From the NCBI RefSeq assembly GCF_002155905.1, contig NZ_MUMF01000108.1:1-44441 (forward strand): a DNA stretch of 44,441 bases, written 5' to 3'. This document shows positions 25,677 to 32,635 of the stretch, in pieces. Below the pieces are notes generated by a model that was not told the DNA's origin, made no database searches, and was given only the letters and a program-made list of their open reading frames with translations. Within the stretch, counting starts at the first letter, position 1. Every line of letters begins with the position of its first letter. Origin of the DNA: Streptomyces tricolor (GTDB lineage Bacteria; Actinomycetota; Actinomycetes; Streptomycetales; Streptomycetaceae). Made by a program: the position numbers and the translations under genes.

Positions 25677-25728
25677 GTTGAATTTGTTGAACTTGGCGGC
25701 CCTTCGTTGAAGTTGGGCCTCTCAACAG
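25677..25728. promoter_or_regulatory. GTTGAA repeats in a divergent promoter region
   Basis: GTTGAA occurs at 25677-25682, 25686-25691 and 25706-25711. The last two extend to 11-mers GTTGAACTTGG and GTTGAAGTTGG exactly 20 bp apart, two helical turns. TCAACA in the opposite orientation follows at 25722-25727. The cluster lies between the XRE gene (-) and the 135-residue gene (+), so it is a candidate operator for the XRE regulator. Confidence 0.45.
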
Positions 25729-25832
25729 CAAAAACGCCCTTTCCGTGCGCCATGCTCATAAGCGCCGCAAACACGCAGCGTAGTCCTGCGCTTGCGGTAC
25801 GCACAGGCGTTCTCTGGAAGGAGCTGGCCGCG

Positions 25833-26240
25833 ATGACAGCGGAGTCGACGTCGGAGTCCCACGAGCCGGGACGTCTCCTCTACGACCCGGCCACCGACCA
25901 GGTCGGCGAGTACCGGGACAGAGCCGGTCCCTACGTGATGTTGCGGCCCGTCGGCGGCGGAGTGGAGTGGCAGGCCGACCCGGCGGCGGTGCGTCCGGCC
26001 ACGGACCGGGAGCGGCTCGGGGCGGGTGTGCGGGCTGCCAACCACCGCACCAGGAGCCTGCCGTCGCTGCCGCCGCCGCTGGACGAGGCCAGCCGGCCAC
26101 CGCGGCCCGTGCCCGGCTGTGCCGCCTGCCTGGCGCTGGCGGAGCGGCGGGAGGCGGCGCGGGCGGCGTACGACCGCAGCGCCGAGACCGACGCGAACGT
26201 CCTGCTGCGCCAGCACCAGCGGAAGGAGCACCGGGCATGA
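25833..26240 (+). CDS. Hypothetical protein of the XRE/DUF397 island
   Basis: 135 residues from ATG 25833; an AAGGAG is nearby but about 11 bases away. The N-terminal half (GRLLYDPATDQVGEYRDRAG, PYVMLRPVGGGVEWQADP) looks like a small beta-rich domain. The C-terminal half has a Cys-x2-Cys (GCAACLAL) and an Ala/Arg helix ending RQHQRKEHRA. I cannot assign a family. It is divergent from the XRE gene and overlaps the next gene by ATGA, so it is part of a two-gene operon. Confidence 0.7.
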   Translation: MTAESTSESHEPGRLLYDPATDQVGEYRDRAGPYVMLRPVGGGVEWQADPAAVRPATDRERLGAGVRAANHRTRSLPSLPPPLDEASRPPRPVPGCAACLALAERREAARAAYDRSAETDANVLLRQHQRKEHRA

Positions 26241-26512
26241 CGGCTCCGGAGAACGCGACGCCGCGGGAGGAGGCGGGCCCGTGGCCGGCGTACGCGCTCC
26301 CGCCGTTCCATCCCGGGTACCACCCCGGGGCGCGCGGCGCACCCGAGGCTTCCGTACCCGCCCCCGCCCCTCCTCGCCGTACTGCTCAGCCCAGGCGGCG
26401 CCTCAGGCGTCGGTCGGCCGACGGGGCGGCCGTCAGCGGTCTGCTCGCCGCCCTCTGCGTCGCCGCGCTGCTCGCGGCGGTCGGGCTGGCGGCCGTACGG
26501 ACGCGATGCTGA
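26237..26512 (+). CDS. Hypothetical single-pass membrane protein
   Basis: 91 residues from ATG 26237 (ATGA overlap with the preceding stop). The N-terminal 60 residues are Pro/Ala-rich and basic (RRRLRRRSADG), and one C-terminal hydrophobic helix (VSGLLAALCVAALLAAVGLAAV) ends the chain, giving a tail-anchored topology. No homologue was recognised. A strong bidirectional hairpin lies just downstream. Confidence 0.65.
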   Translation: MTAPENATPREEAGPWPAYALPPFHPGYHPGARGAPEASVPAPAPPRRTAQPRRRLRRRSADGAAVSGLLAALCVAALLAAVGLAAVRTRC

Positions 26513-26530
26513 CCGGGTGCCGGGCACAGC

Positions 26531-26580
26531 CTGAGGGCCGCACCCCCACTGGCGTCCAACCCAGGGGGTGCGGCCCTCAG
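26531..26580. terminator. Bidirectional hairpin terminator
   Basis: CTGAGGGCCGCACCCCC (26531-26547) pairs perfectly, 17 of 17, with 26564-26580 around a 16-base loop. It lies between the convergent stops at 26512 (+) and 26613 (-). No long T tract is present, as is common in Streptomyces. Confidence 0.8.
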
Positions 26581-26612
26581 CCGTCACAGAGCCCGCGTGA
26601 AGGCGGTCGTCC

Positions 26613-26903
26613 TCAGACCGCGATGGCGACCTCGGCCAGCGCGCCCTTCTCCGCCACGACGACCGTGCGGTCGGCGGTGGCGCCCGGCACCAGCGCGCGC
26701 ACGGTCCACGTGCCCTCGGCCGCGTAGAAGCGGAACTGGCCGGTCGCGGAGGTGGGGACCTCCGCGGTGAACTCGCCGGTCGAGTCGAGCAGACGGACGT
26801 AGCCCGTCACCGGCTCGCCGTCGCGGGTCACCTGGCCCTGGATCGTGGTCTCACCGGGCTTGATCGTCGAGGCGTCGGGGCCGCCGGCCTTCGCTCCGCA
26901 CAT
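26613..26903 (-). CDS. DUF1416 protein linked to thiosulfate sulfurtransferase
   Basis: 96 residues, MCGAKAGGPDAS at the start. The body is an immunoglobulin/transthyretin-like beta fold with TTIQGQVTRDGEPVTGYVRLLD, ATGQFRFYAAEGTWTVRALV and a C-terminal AEVAIAV. DUF1416 is almost always found just downstream of the actinobacterial thiosulfate sulfurtransferase gene, as here (36 bases after it). Its role is unknown but probably in sulfur transfer or enzyme stability. A conserved Cys2 near the N-terminus could be functional. Confidence 0.92.
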   Translation of the reverse strand: MCGAKAGGPDASTIKPGETTIQGQVTRDGEPVTGYVRLLDSTGEFTAEVPTSATGQFRFYAAEGTWTVRALVPGATADRTVVVAEKGALAEVAIAV

Positions 26904-26939
26904 GTTGAAACTCCTTGAGGGGTAAAGGTCGGGCAGGTC

Positions 26940-27785
26940 TTACTTGTTGGCGCCGAGCTCGATCGGCACGCCGACGAGGGAGCCGTACTCGGTCCAGGAA
27001 CCGTCGTAGTTCTTGACGTTCTCCACGCCGAGCAGCTCGTGCAGCACGAACCAGGTCAGGGCCGAGCGCTCACCGATGCGGCAGTAGGCGATCGTGTCCT
27101 TGGCGAGGTCGACGTTCTCCTCGGCGTAGAGGGCCTTCAGCTCCTCGTCCGACTTGAAGGTGCCGTCGTCGTTGGCGTTCTTCGACCACGGGATGTTGCG
27201 CGCGGTGGGGACGTGGCCCGGGCGCTGCGACTGCTCCTGCGGGAGGTGGGCCGGGGCGAGCAGCTTGCCGGAGAACTCGTCGGGCGAGCGGACGTCGACC
27301 AGGTTCTGGGAGCCGATGGCCGCCACGACGTCGTCGCGGAAGGCGCGGATCGAGGTGTCCTGCGGCTTGGCCTTGTAGTCGGTCTTGGCGCGCTCCGGGA
27401 CCTCGTCGCCGGGGACCAGCTCGCGGGCGTCCAGCTCCCACTTCTTGCGGCCGCCGTCGAGGAGCTTGACGTTCTCGTGGCCGTACAGCTTGAAGTACCA
27501 GTAGGCGTACGACGCGAACCAGTTGTTGTTGCCGCCGTAGAGGACGACCGTGTGGTCGTTGGCGATGCCCTTCTCCGACAGGAGCTTCTCGAAGCCCTCC
27601 TGGTCGATGAAGTCACGGCGGACCGGGTCCTGGAGGTCCTTGGTCCAGTCGATGCGGATCGCGTTCTTGATGTGGTTCTTCTCGTAGGCGGACGTGTCCT
27701 CGTCCACCTCGACGATCGCGATGGTCGGGTCGTCCAGGTGCTCCTGGAGCCAGTCGGCGTCGACCAGGACGTCGCTGCGGCTCAT
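26940..27785 (-). CDS. Thiosulfate sulfurtransferase (rhodanese, CysA-type)
   Basis: 281 residues made of two rhodanese domains. The N-terminal one (about 5-125) is inactive, with GGNNNWFASYAYW. The C-terminal one carries the catalytic loop CRIGERS at 235-241 with Cys235 as the persulfide site, preceded by NLVDVRSPDEFSGK and HVPTARNIPW. The enzyme moves sulfane sulfur from thiosulfate to cyanide or thiol acceptors. Actinobacterial members are often named cysA or sseA. A Cys-containing leader peptide and promoter lie upstream, suggesting control by cysteine supply. It stops with TAA, rare in this genome. Confidence 0.95.
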   Translation of the reverse strand: MSRSDVLVDADWLQEHLDDPTIAIVEVDEDTSAYEKNHIKNAIRIDWTKDLQDPVRRDFIDQEGFEKLLSEKGIANDHTVVLYGGNNNWFASYAYWYFKLYGHENVKLLDGGRKKWELDARELVPGDEVPERAKTDYKAKPQDTSIRAFRDDVVAAIGSQNLVDVRSPDEFSGKLLAPAHLPQEQSQRPGHVPTARNIPWSKNANDDGTFKSDEELKALYAEENVDLAKDTIAYCRIGERSALTWFVLHELLGVENVKNYDGSWTEYGSLVGVPIELGANK

Positions 27786-27841
27786 GCTCTTTCTCCTCCG
27801 GGGCAGTCGCGGCGGGGCGTGCGAGTAGCGAGGGGGGCACG

Positions 27842-27884
27842 CGCTCGGGGCTCGAGCGGCGCACGGGTGCCCTGACGGCAGGGC
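27842..27884 (-). promoter_or_regulatory. Two hairpins between the leader peptide and the sulfurtransferase gene
   Basis: CGCTCG/CGAGCG (27842-27847 with 27853-27858) and GCCCTG-ACGG-CAGGGC (27869-27884) are perfect short stems in the 129-base leader region. They could form part of an attenuator whose folding depends on ribosome position on the leader peptide. The regulatory role is inferred. Confidence 0.3.
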
Positions 27885-27914
27885 GGGTGAGACGCGGGAG
27901 CCGGGGGCTTCCGC

Positions 27915-27995
27915 TCAGAAGGGGCGACAGAGCATGGCGGCAACGCGGCACAGGTCAACTGCCCGCCGCTTCGTGAGATCCGCCTGTCGCTTCAT
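27915..27995 (-). CDS. 26-residue Cys-containing leader peptide upstream of sulfurtransferase
   Basis: The ORF starts MKRQADLTKRR and ends CRVAAMLCRPF. I recognise this as the 'putative leader peptide' found in front of sulfur-assimilation genes in many actinobacteria; two Cys codons lie near its end. It lies 129 bases before the sulfurtransferase start, and the promoter -10 box ends only seven bases before its ATG, so it should be translated from a leaderless mRNA. Ribosome stalling at the Cys codons during cysteine shortage is the expected mechanism of attenuation. Confidence 0.85.
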   Translation of the reverse strand: MKRQADLTKRRAVDLCRVAAMLCRPF

Positions 27996-28002
27996 GTGGT
28001 CG

Positions 28003-28031
28003 ATCGTAGGGACGTCCGGGCGGGCGTGTCA
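28003..28031 (-). promoter_or_regulatory. Promoter of the leader peptide-sulfurtransferase-DUF1416 operon
   Basis: On the minus strand TGACAC (28026-28031) and TACGAT (28003-28008) are spaced by 17 bases, and the leader ATG follows the -10 box after seven bases. This is a strong vegetative-type promoter with a leaderless start. Confidence 0.7.
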
Positions 28032-28080
28032 CCGGTGTGTCATATGGCGAGATGCGATCGTCCGGATAGTGACACAAGAA

Positions 28081-28117
28081 AGCGCCCGGGGTGGTCGGCC
28101 GACGGCCCCCGGGCGCT
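28081..28117 (-). terminator. Terminator of the DUF2993 gene
   Basis: AGCGCCCGGGG (28081-28091) pairs with CCCCGGGCGCT (28107-28117), an 11-bp perfect stem. On the minus strand it is followed by TTCTTGTGTC. It lies about 90 bases beyond the DUF2993 stop and before the sulfurtransferase promoter. Confidence 0.75.
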
Positions 28118-28208
28118 CGTGCGCGTCCTCGCATCTACGGTACGGACGTGATCGTCTCGCCTGTCGGACAGGGAGGGAAGGTCCGGCCGGACCAGCCGCC
28201 CGGCCCGC

Positions 28209-28946
28209 CTAGCCCGCCAGCTTGACGTCCGTACCCTTCACGCTGATCTCCACACCGTCCGGCGCGGCCTGCACCTTGTCCAGCTTGATGCCGCCGGGCA
28301 GCTGGTCGATGGCCTGCTGGAAGTCGGTGATCTCGCGGACGCGGTCCTCGGCGAGGGCGGCGGCGCCCAGCTTGGGCAGCGAGTCCGCGTGCACCTCGAC
28401 CTTGTTGTTCACCACGCTCACCGAGCTGAGCACGGACACGGTCTGCTTGAGGCCGAGGGAGGAGACGGTCCCCTCCACCGCGACCTTGATCTTCCCGTTG
28501 CCGCCGTCGGAGAGGCCGACGACCCGGGCGGTGACGCCGGGGGCCACCTCGGTCGGTTCGGACTTGGCGGTCTTCAGCAGCTCGGCGTAGGAGACCGTCG
28601 CGGTGCCGGTCGCGGTGGCCGCGGTGGCCGAGCTGTAGTCGCCGGAGAACTCGACGCCCTTCATGTCGGCCTTCAGGTCGTCGATCCGGATCGTCCGGCC
28701 GGCCTTGCCGGTGGCCGCCTCGTAGTCCTCGATGCTCACCTCGACGTCGTCCAGGGAGCCGCCCGCGACCTGGGTGAGGAACGGGAAGCCCTTGATGTTC
28801 ACGTCCGGGGTGGAGGCCAGGTTCTCGGTCGCCTTCAGCTTGTCCGCGGCCTCGCCCTCCGCGAAGTGCACGGCGACCCGGTCCACGATCACGAAGAGGC
28901 CGCCCAGGATCACGGCGATGATCAGCAGTATTCGCAGGGCGCGCAT
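28209..28946 (-). CDS. DUF2993 (LmeA-like) exported lipid-binding protein
   Basis: 245 residues. One N-terminal hydrophobic helix (MRALRILLIIAVILGGLFVIVDRVA) acts as a signal or anchor. The rest is a soluble beta-rich domain with ADKLKATENLASTPDVNIKG-type opening, FPFLTQVAGGSLDDVEV, and the closing block GGIKLDKVQAAPDGVEISVKG. This is DUF2993, the family of mycobacterial LmeA, which binds phospholipids and helps mature mannosylated envelope lipids. In Streptomyces the function is not established. It appears to be a single-gene unit with its own terminator. Confidence 0.9.
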   Translation of the reverse strand: MRALRILLIIAVILGGLFVIVDRVAVHFAEGEAADKLKATENLASTPDVNIKGFPFLTQVAGGSLDDVEVSIEDYEAATGKAGRTIRIDDLKADMKGVEFSGDYSSATAATATGTATVSYAELLKTAKSEPTEVAPGVTARVVGLSDGGNGKIKVAVEGTVSSLGLKQTVSVLSSVSVVNNKVEVHADSLPKLGAAALAEDRVREITDFQQAIDQLPGGIKLDKVQAAPDGVEISVKGTDVKLAG

Positions 28947-29088
28947 GTGGTGGTTTCCCCCGGGTCGGCGACGGTGTGCGGATGCGACGGCGCTCGGAGA
29001 TCCGGTTCGGACGTCCGGCGTGCGGAACGCGGTGCTTCTACGCCACGGTAACCCTGCGCGGCGCCGCCGGAGGCGGATTGTGGATCAG

Positions 29089-29116
29089 TTGTGACAGGGC
29101 CCGCCGGTCCTACCCT
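29089..29116 (+). promoter_or_regulatory. Promoter of the DUF3099 gene
   Basis: TTGTGA (29089-29094) and TACCCT (29111-29116) are 16 bases apart, and ATG 29123 comes six bases after the -10 box, so the transcript is probably leaderless. Confidence 0.5.
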
Positions 29117-29122
29117 GTATCT

Positions 29123-29386
29123 ATGTACGCCCGGCGACGGCACGTCTACTTCGCCATGATGGGGACCTGCATCGGGCTCTTCGTCCTGGCGTGGGGGGTG
29201 GTGCGCCTGTGGTCCGTGCCGGCGGCCGTCGGCCTGTGCGTCGTCGCCATGGTCATCCCGCCGGTCGCCGCGATGATCGCCAACCGCCGGGGACCGGAGG
29301 ACCGCTGGTGGGACGACCCCTCCGGGGACCCGCAGTCCGACGAGTGGTGGGACGAGCTGGACGGCAAGAAGCGCCCGCGGCCCTGA
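29123..29386 (+). CDS. DUF3099 small membrane protein
   Basis: 87 residues beginning MYARRRHVYFAMMGTC, with two adjacent hydrophobic helices (about 10-29 and 33-52). The tail RRGPEDRWWDDPSGDPQSDEWWDEL is acidic and Trp-rich. The RRxxYFxMMGxC start and the double helix are typical of DUF3099 in actinobacteria; function unknown. The ATG was chosen over upstream in-frame codons because of the promoter immediately ahead. Confidence 0.85.
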   Translation: MYARRRHVYFAMMGTCIGLFVLAWGVVRLWSVPAAVGLCVVAMVIPPVAAMIANRRGPEDRWWDDPSGDPQSDEWWDELDGKKRPRP

Positions 29387-29421
29387 GGACGTGTCCGGCT
29401 CACGTCGGCTACAACGGACCG

Positions 29422-29892
29422 ATGGACACCGCCGAACTCCAGCAACGGCTGGACGAGATCGCCGACCGGGCCGTCGTGCACCACGGCTATACGACGTACA
29501 TGCGCGACTACGAGGTCATCGTCCACATGACGGCCGACCCCCGCACCGGCGTCCCGCCCGCCCACCTGCGCTACCTCTTCCGGCACTGCGTGCGGGCCCG
29601 CTGCGAGACGACCGTGCTGCCCGACACCTGGCGGGTCTCCCTGGACGACCGTCTCCTCGACCTCGACACCGCCGACGGCCTCGACGGATACGTCTGGGGC
29701 GTCGGCTGCCACAGCGTGTGGGAGACCGGGCTGCTCCCCGAGTCCGCGGAGGCGCGCCGGTGGGCGCAGGTCCTCGGGACCGACGTCCACGAGGTCCGCA
29801 TCGAGACCGACGCCCACGACCTCACCCTGCTCTTCTCCGAGCTGGAGGTCAGCGAGGTCCCGACCGGGTACGCGCCGTTCGTCGCCGACTAG
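29422..29892 (+). CDS. Hypothetical soluble protein (possibly YxiG-like)
   Basis: 156 residues from ATG 29422. It opens with MDTAELQQRLDEIADRAVVHHGYTTYMRDYEVI and has ALRYLFRHCV-type, GYVWGVGCHSVWETGLLPES and LTLLFSELEVSEVPTGYAPF blocks. The pattern resembles proteins annotated as YxiG-like in Streptomyces, but I am not certain. No signal peptide or membrane segment. It is convergent with the DsrE gene (8 bases between stops). Confidence 0.75.
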   Translation: MDTAELQQRLDEIADRAVVHHGYTTYMRDYEVIVHMTADPRTGVPPAHLRYLFRHCVRARCETTVLPDTWRVSLDDRLLDLDTADGLDGYVWGVGCHSVWETGLLPESAEARRWAQVLGTDVHEVRIETDAHDLTLLFSELEVSEVPTGYAPFVAD

Positions 29893-29900
29893 GACCGGGC

Positions 29901-30263
29901 TCAGTAGACGAGCGCCTGGGTGTCCTCCGCCAGCGCCTCCTGCACGAAGACCTGCGCGCCGGCGATCCGTACGCCCTCGACGACGTCCTTCTCCGTGATC
30001 TCCCGGCGGGCGGCGCACTGCGTGCACAGCGTGACGCGTCCCGCGGCGAGGACCGAGTCGAGCAGGTCCGGCAGCGGCGCGGCGTGCGGCAGCTCGAACT
30101 CGGCGGCCCGCCCCGGCAGCGCGAACCACGACGACTCCCCGGTCAGCCACAGCGAGACCTCGACCCCGCTGGCCACGGCCACCGCGGCCACCGTGAACGC
30201 CTGCGAACACCGCTCGGGAGCGTCCGCCCCGGCCGTCACCTTGATCACGAGCTTCTTCGCCAT
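29901..30263 (-). CDS. DsrE-family protein
   Basis: 120 residues starting MAKKLVIKVTAG, followed by RCSQAFTVAAVAVASGVEVSLWLTGESSW, the alternating strand-helix pattern of the DsrE/DsrF fold. A CTQC motif lies near residues 80-83 (RVTLCTQCAARREI). DsrE-fold proteins shuttle sulfur on cysteines or bind small ligands. The CxxC could carry persulfide or a metal. It is monocistronic here, in the same general neighbourhood as the thiosulfate sulfurtransferase. Confidence 0.85.
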   Translation of the reverse strand: MAKKLVIKVTAGADAPERCSQAFTVAAVAVASGVEVSLWLTGESSWFALPGRAAEFELPHAAPLPDLLDSVLAAGRVTLCTQCAARREITEKDVVEGVRIAGAQVFVQEALAEDTQALVY

Positions 30264-30374
30264 GCGGGAAGCGTAGCCCTCGGCCGGGCCGCCCCTCGCA
30301 CAGTGCGCCCGGCCCGGGCCGCGTAAGCTGGGCTGCGGCTCTGTCGTCCGCTCATCCCCGCTCAAGGAGCACCC

Positions 30375-30473
30375 GTGGAGATCTTCTTCGAAGCCCTGCT
30401 GGTCCTGGTCTGCGTCGGCGTGCTCGCCTTCGCCGGTCTGACCGTGAAGAAGCTGTACCAGGGCCAGCGCTGA
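30375..30473 (+). CDS. 32-residue single-pass membrane protein
   Basis: GTG 30375 follows an AAGGAG site four to five bases upstream. The peptide starts MEIFFEALLVLVCVGVL, spans the membrane once and ends with the basic tail VKKLYQGQR. It is short but has all the marks of a real gene: ribosome site, codon bias and 24 bases to the next gene, with which it is probably co-transcribed. I recall near-identical peptides in this position in other Streptomyces; function unknown. Confidence 0.8.
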   Translation: MEIFFEALLVLVCVGVLAFAGLTVKKLYQGQR

Positions 30474-30497
30474 CCCATCTCTAGGAAAGCTGCCGTC

Positions 30498-31073
30498 ATG
30501 ATCGAGATCCCGTCCGACCTGCACAAGGACCTCGTCCCGCTCGCCTTTCTGCTCGGCAACTGGGCCGGCGCCGGCGTGCACGACTTCCCCGGCTCGGAGA
30601 AGTGCAACTTCGGGCAGGAGGTCAGCTTCACCCACGACGGCCGCGACTTCCTCGAGTACCACTCCCGCACCTGGGTGCTCGACCAGGACGGCAACAAGGT
30701 CCGCCCGCTGGAGTCGGAGTACGGTTTCTGGCGGATCGACGCCGACCGCAAGGTCGAGGTCACGATGACCCGCGACGACGGTGTCATCGAGATCTGGTAC
30801 GGCGAGATGGCCGACAAGAAGCCGCAGATCGACCTGGTGACGGACGCCATGGCCCGCACCGCCGGCTCGCGGCCGTACAGCGGCGGCAAGCGGCTGTACG
30901 GCTACGTCAAGAGCGACCTGATGTGGGTCGGCGAGAAGCAGACCCCCGACGTCCCGCTGCGCGCCTACATGTCCGCCCAGCTCAAGAAGGTCGTCACCCC
31001 CGAGGACGTCGAGCGCTGGGCGAAGGCCCTCCCCGACGACATGCCGGACGACGGGATCGCCTTCTTCAAGTAG
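30498..31073 (+). CDS. FABP/nitrobindin-like protein lacking the heme-binding histidine
   Basis: 191 residues. The opening IPSDLHKDLVPLAFLLGNWAGAGVHDFP includes the GxWxGxG motif (20-26) of the ten-stranded nitrobindin barrel, followed by strands such as DFLEYHSRTWVLD and EYGFWRI. In true nitrobindins a C-terminal His before the last strand binds heme iron. Here the corresponding block reads LRAYMSAQLKKV with Tyr and no His, matching the subgroup called ferric nitrobindin-like that lacks this ligand. It may bind a lipid or another ligand instead. Start supported by AGGAAA. Confidence 0.88.
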   Translation: MIEIPSDLHKDLVPLAFLLGNWAGAGVHDFPGSEKCNFGQEVSFTHDGRDFLEYHSRTWVLDQDGNKVRPLESEYGFWRIDADRKVEVTMTRDDGVIEIWYGEMADKKPQIDLVTDAMARTAGSRPYSGGKRLYGYVKSDLMWVGEKQTPDVPLRAYMSAQLKKVVTPEDVERWAKALPDDMPDDGIAFFK

Positions 31074-31076
31074 CCC

Positions 31077-31082
31077 TAGACT
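31077..31082 (+). promoter_or_regulatory. -10 box of nur
   Basis: TAGACT lies seven bases before GTG 31090, consistent with a leaderless nur mRNA. No clear -35 is seen. Confidence 0.4.
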
Positions 31083-31089
31083 CGTCGGT

Positions 31090-31527
31090 GTGGTGAGCAC
31101 CGACTGGAAGAGCGACCTCAGGCAGCGCGGCTACCGGCTGACGCCGCAGCGGCAGCTTGTCCTCGAAGCCGTCGACACCCTTGAGCACGCGACCCCCGAC
31201 GACATCCTCGTGGAAGTGAGGAAGACGGCGTCGGGGGTCAACATCTCCACCGTCTACCGGACGCTGGAGCTGCTGGAGGAGCTGGGCCTGGTCAGCCACG
31301 CCCACCTCGGGCACGGTGCCCCGACCTACCACCTCGCCGACCGCCACCACCACCTGCACCTGGTCTGCCGGGACTGCGAGAACGTCATCGAGGCGGATGT
31401 GGAGGTGGCCGCGGAGTTCACGGCCAAGCTGCGCGAGCAGTTCGGGTTCGACACCGACCTGAAGCACTTCGCGATCTTCGGCCGGTGCGCGGACTGTTCC
31501 CTGAAGGCTTCAAGTACCGCGTCGTAG
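31090..31527 (+). CDS. nur: Nur, nickel-responsive Fur-family repressor
   Basis: 145 residues, nearly the sequence I recall for S. coelicolor Nur (SCO4179). The N-terminal winged helix includes YRLTPQRQLVLEAV and NISTVYRTLELLEELGLV. Metal ligands of the two known sites are all present: His70, His72 and His126 (Ni site), and His33, His86, His88 and His90 (M site). CRDC (93-96) and CADC (133-136) follow. Nickel-bound Nur represses nickel uptake (nikABCDE) and sodF. GTG 31090 gives the published numbering; GTG 31093 is in frame one codon later. Confidence 0.93.
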   Translation: MVSTDWKSDLRQRGYRLTPQRQLVLEAVDTLEHATPDDILVEVRKTASGVNISTVYRTLELLEELGLVSHAHLGHGAPTYHLADRHHHLHLVCRDCENVIEADVEVAAEFTAKLREQFGFDTDLKHFAIFGRCADCSLKASSTAS

Positions 31528-31530
31528 GCT
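31525..31530 (+). promoter_or_regulatory. -10 box of ygfZ formed by the nur stop codon
   Basis: TAGGCT begins with the TAG stop of nur and is followed by six bases and then ATG 31537. The same hexamer in the same geometry precedes the TetR gene at 41121. Confidence 0.5.
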
Positions 31531-31536
31531 TGCCGT

Positions 31537-32502
31537 ATGAAGAGCCCCCTGTTGTCCCTGCCCGGCGCCGTCCCCGCCGAGGGCGTGGACGAAGGTGTCG
31601 CCGCCCACTACGGCGACCTGTTCCGCGAGCAGCGCGCCCTCGCCGACGGCACCGGCTTCGTCGACCTGTCCCACCGCGGTGTCGTCACCGTCAGCGGCGA
31701 GGACCGGCTGAGCTGGCTGCACCTGCTGCTCACCCAGCACGTCAGCGAACTGCCCGCGGGCGAGGCCACCGAGGCCCTGATCCTCTCCGCGCACGGGCAC
31801 ATCGAGCACGCGCTGTACCTGGTGGACGACGGTACGACCGTGTGGGCGCACGTGGAGCCCGGCACCCAGGACGCGCTGATCGCGTACCTGGAGTCGATGA
31901 AGTTCTTCTACCGGGTGGAGGTCGCCGACCGCACCGGTGACATCGCCGTGGTGCACCTGCCCGCCGGCTCGATCGCCGAGGTCCCGGACGGGGTCGTCGT
32001 ACGCGAGACGCCGTACGGTCGTGACGTGTTCCTGCCGCGTGCCGAGCTGGAGGAGTTCGCCGCCGGGCACGGGCCCGCCGCCGGCCTCCTCGCCTACGAG
32101 GCGCTGCGCGTCGAGCACCACCGCCCCCGCCTCGGCTTCGAGACCGACCACCGCACCATCCCGCACGAGCTGGGCTGGATCGGCACGGCCGTGCACCTCC
32201 AGAAGGGCTGCTACCGGGGCCAGGAGACGGTCGCCCGCGTGCAGAACCTGGGCAAGCCGCCGCGCCGGCTGGTCTTCCTGCACCTGGACGGCAGCGAGGT
32301 CCACCTGCCGGTACCGGGCACCGAGCTCCGCCTCGCGGACGAGGGCCCGGAGGGCCGCAAGATCGGCTTCGTCACGACGTCGGTACGCCACCACGAGCTG
32401 GGCCCGGTGGCCCTGGCCCTGGTCAAGCGCAACGTCCCGGTCGACGCCCGCCTCCTGGCCGGGGAGACGGCGGCGGCCCAGGAGACCGTGGTCGAGCCGT
32501 AG
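31537..32502 (+). CDS. ygfZ: Folate-binding iron-sulfur maturation factor YgfZ
   Basis: 321 residues with the GcvT-like tetrahydrofolate-binding fold and the diagnostic motif KGCYRGQE (223-230), whose Cys225 is essential in E. coli YgfZ. Upstream blocks VDLSHRGVVTVSGEDRLSWLH and FYRVEVADRTGDIAVVHL fit the first domain. YgfZ helps assembly or repair of certain iron-sulfur clusters in a folate-dependent manner. The gene follows nur by nine bases, but an own -10 box points to separate, leaderless transcription. Confidence 0.93.
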   Translation: MKSPLLSLPGAVPAEGVDEGVAAHYGDLFREQRALADGTGFVDLSHRGVVTVSGEDRLSWLHLLLTQHVSELPAGEATEALILSAHGHIEHALYLVDDGTTVWAHVEPGTQDALIAYLESMKFFYRVEVADRTGDIAVVHLPAGSIAEVPDGVVVRETPYGRDVFLPRAELEEFAAGHGPAAGLLAYEALRVEHHRPRLGFETDHRTIPHELGWIGTAVHLQKGCYRGQETVARVQNLGKPPRRLVFLHLDGSEVHLPVPGTELRLADEGPEGRKIGFVTTSVRHHELGPVALALVKRNVPVDARLLAGETAAAQETVVEP

Positions 32503-32635
32503 CCCCGGCACGCGCCCCTCGGTCCGCGCCTGGCGAAAAAAGCCGCCGGCCGCTGTCGATCCGGCCACGTCCCGTTCGACGTATGGATGTGCGGCGCCCG
32601 CCGCACGACGACGCGACGGACCTGACGAGGAAACA

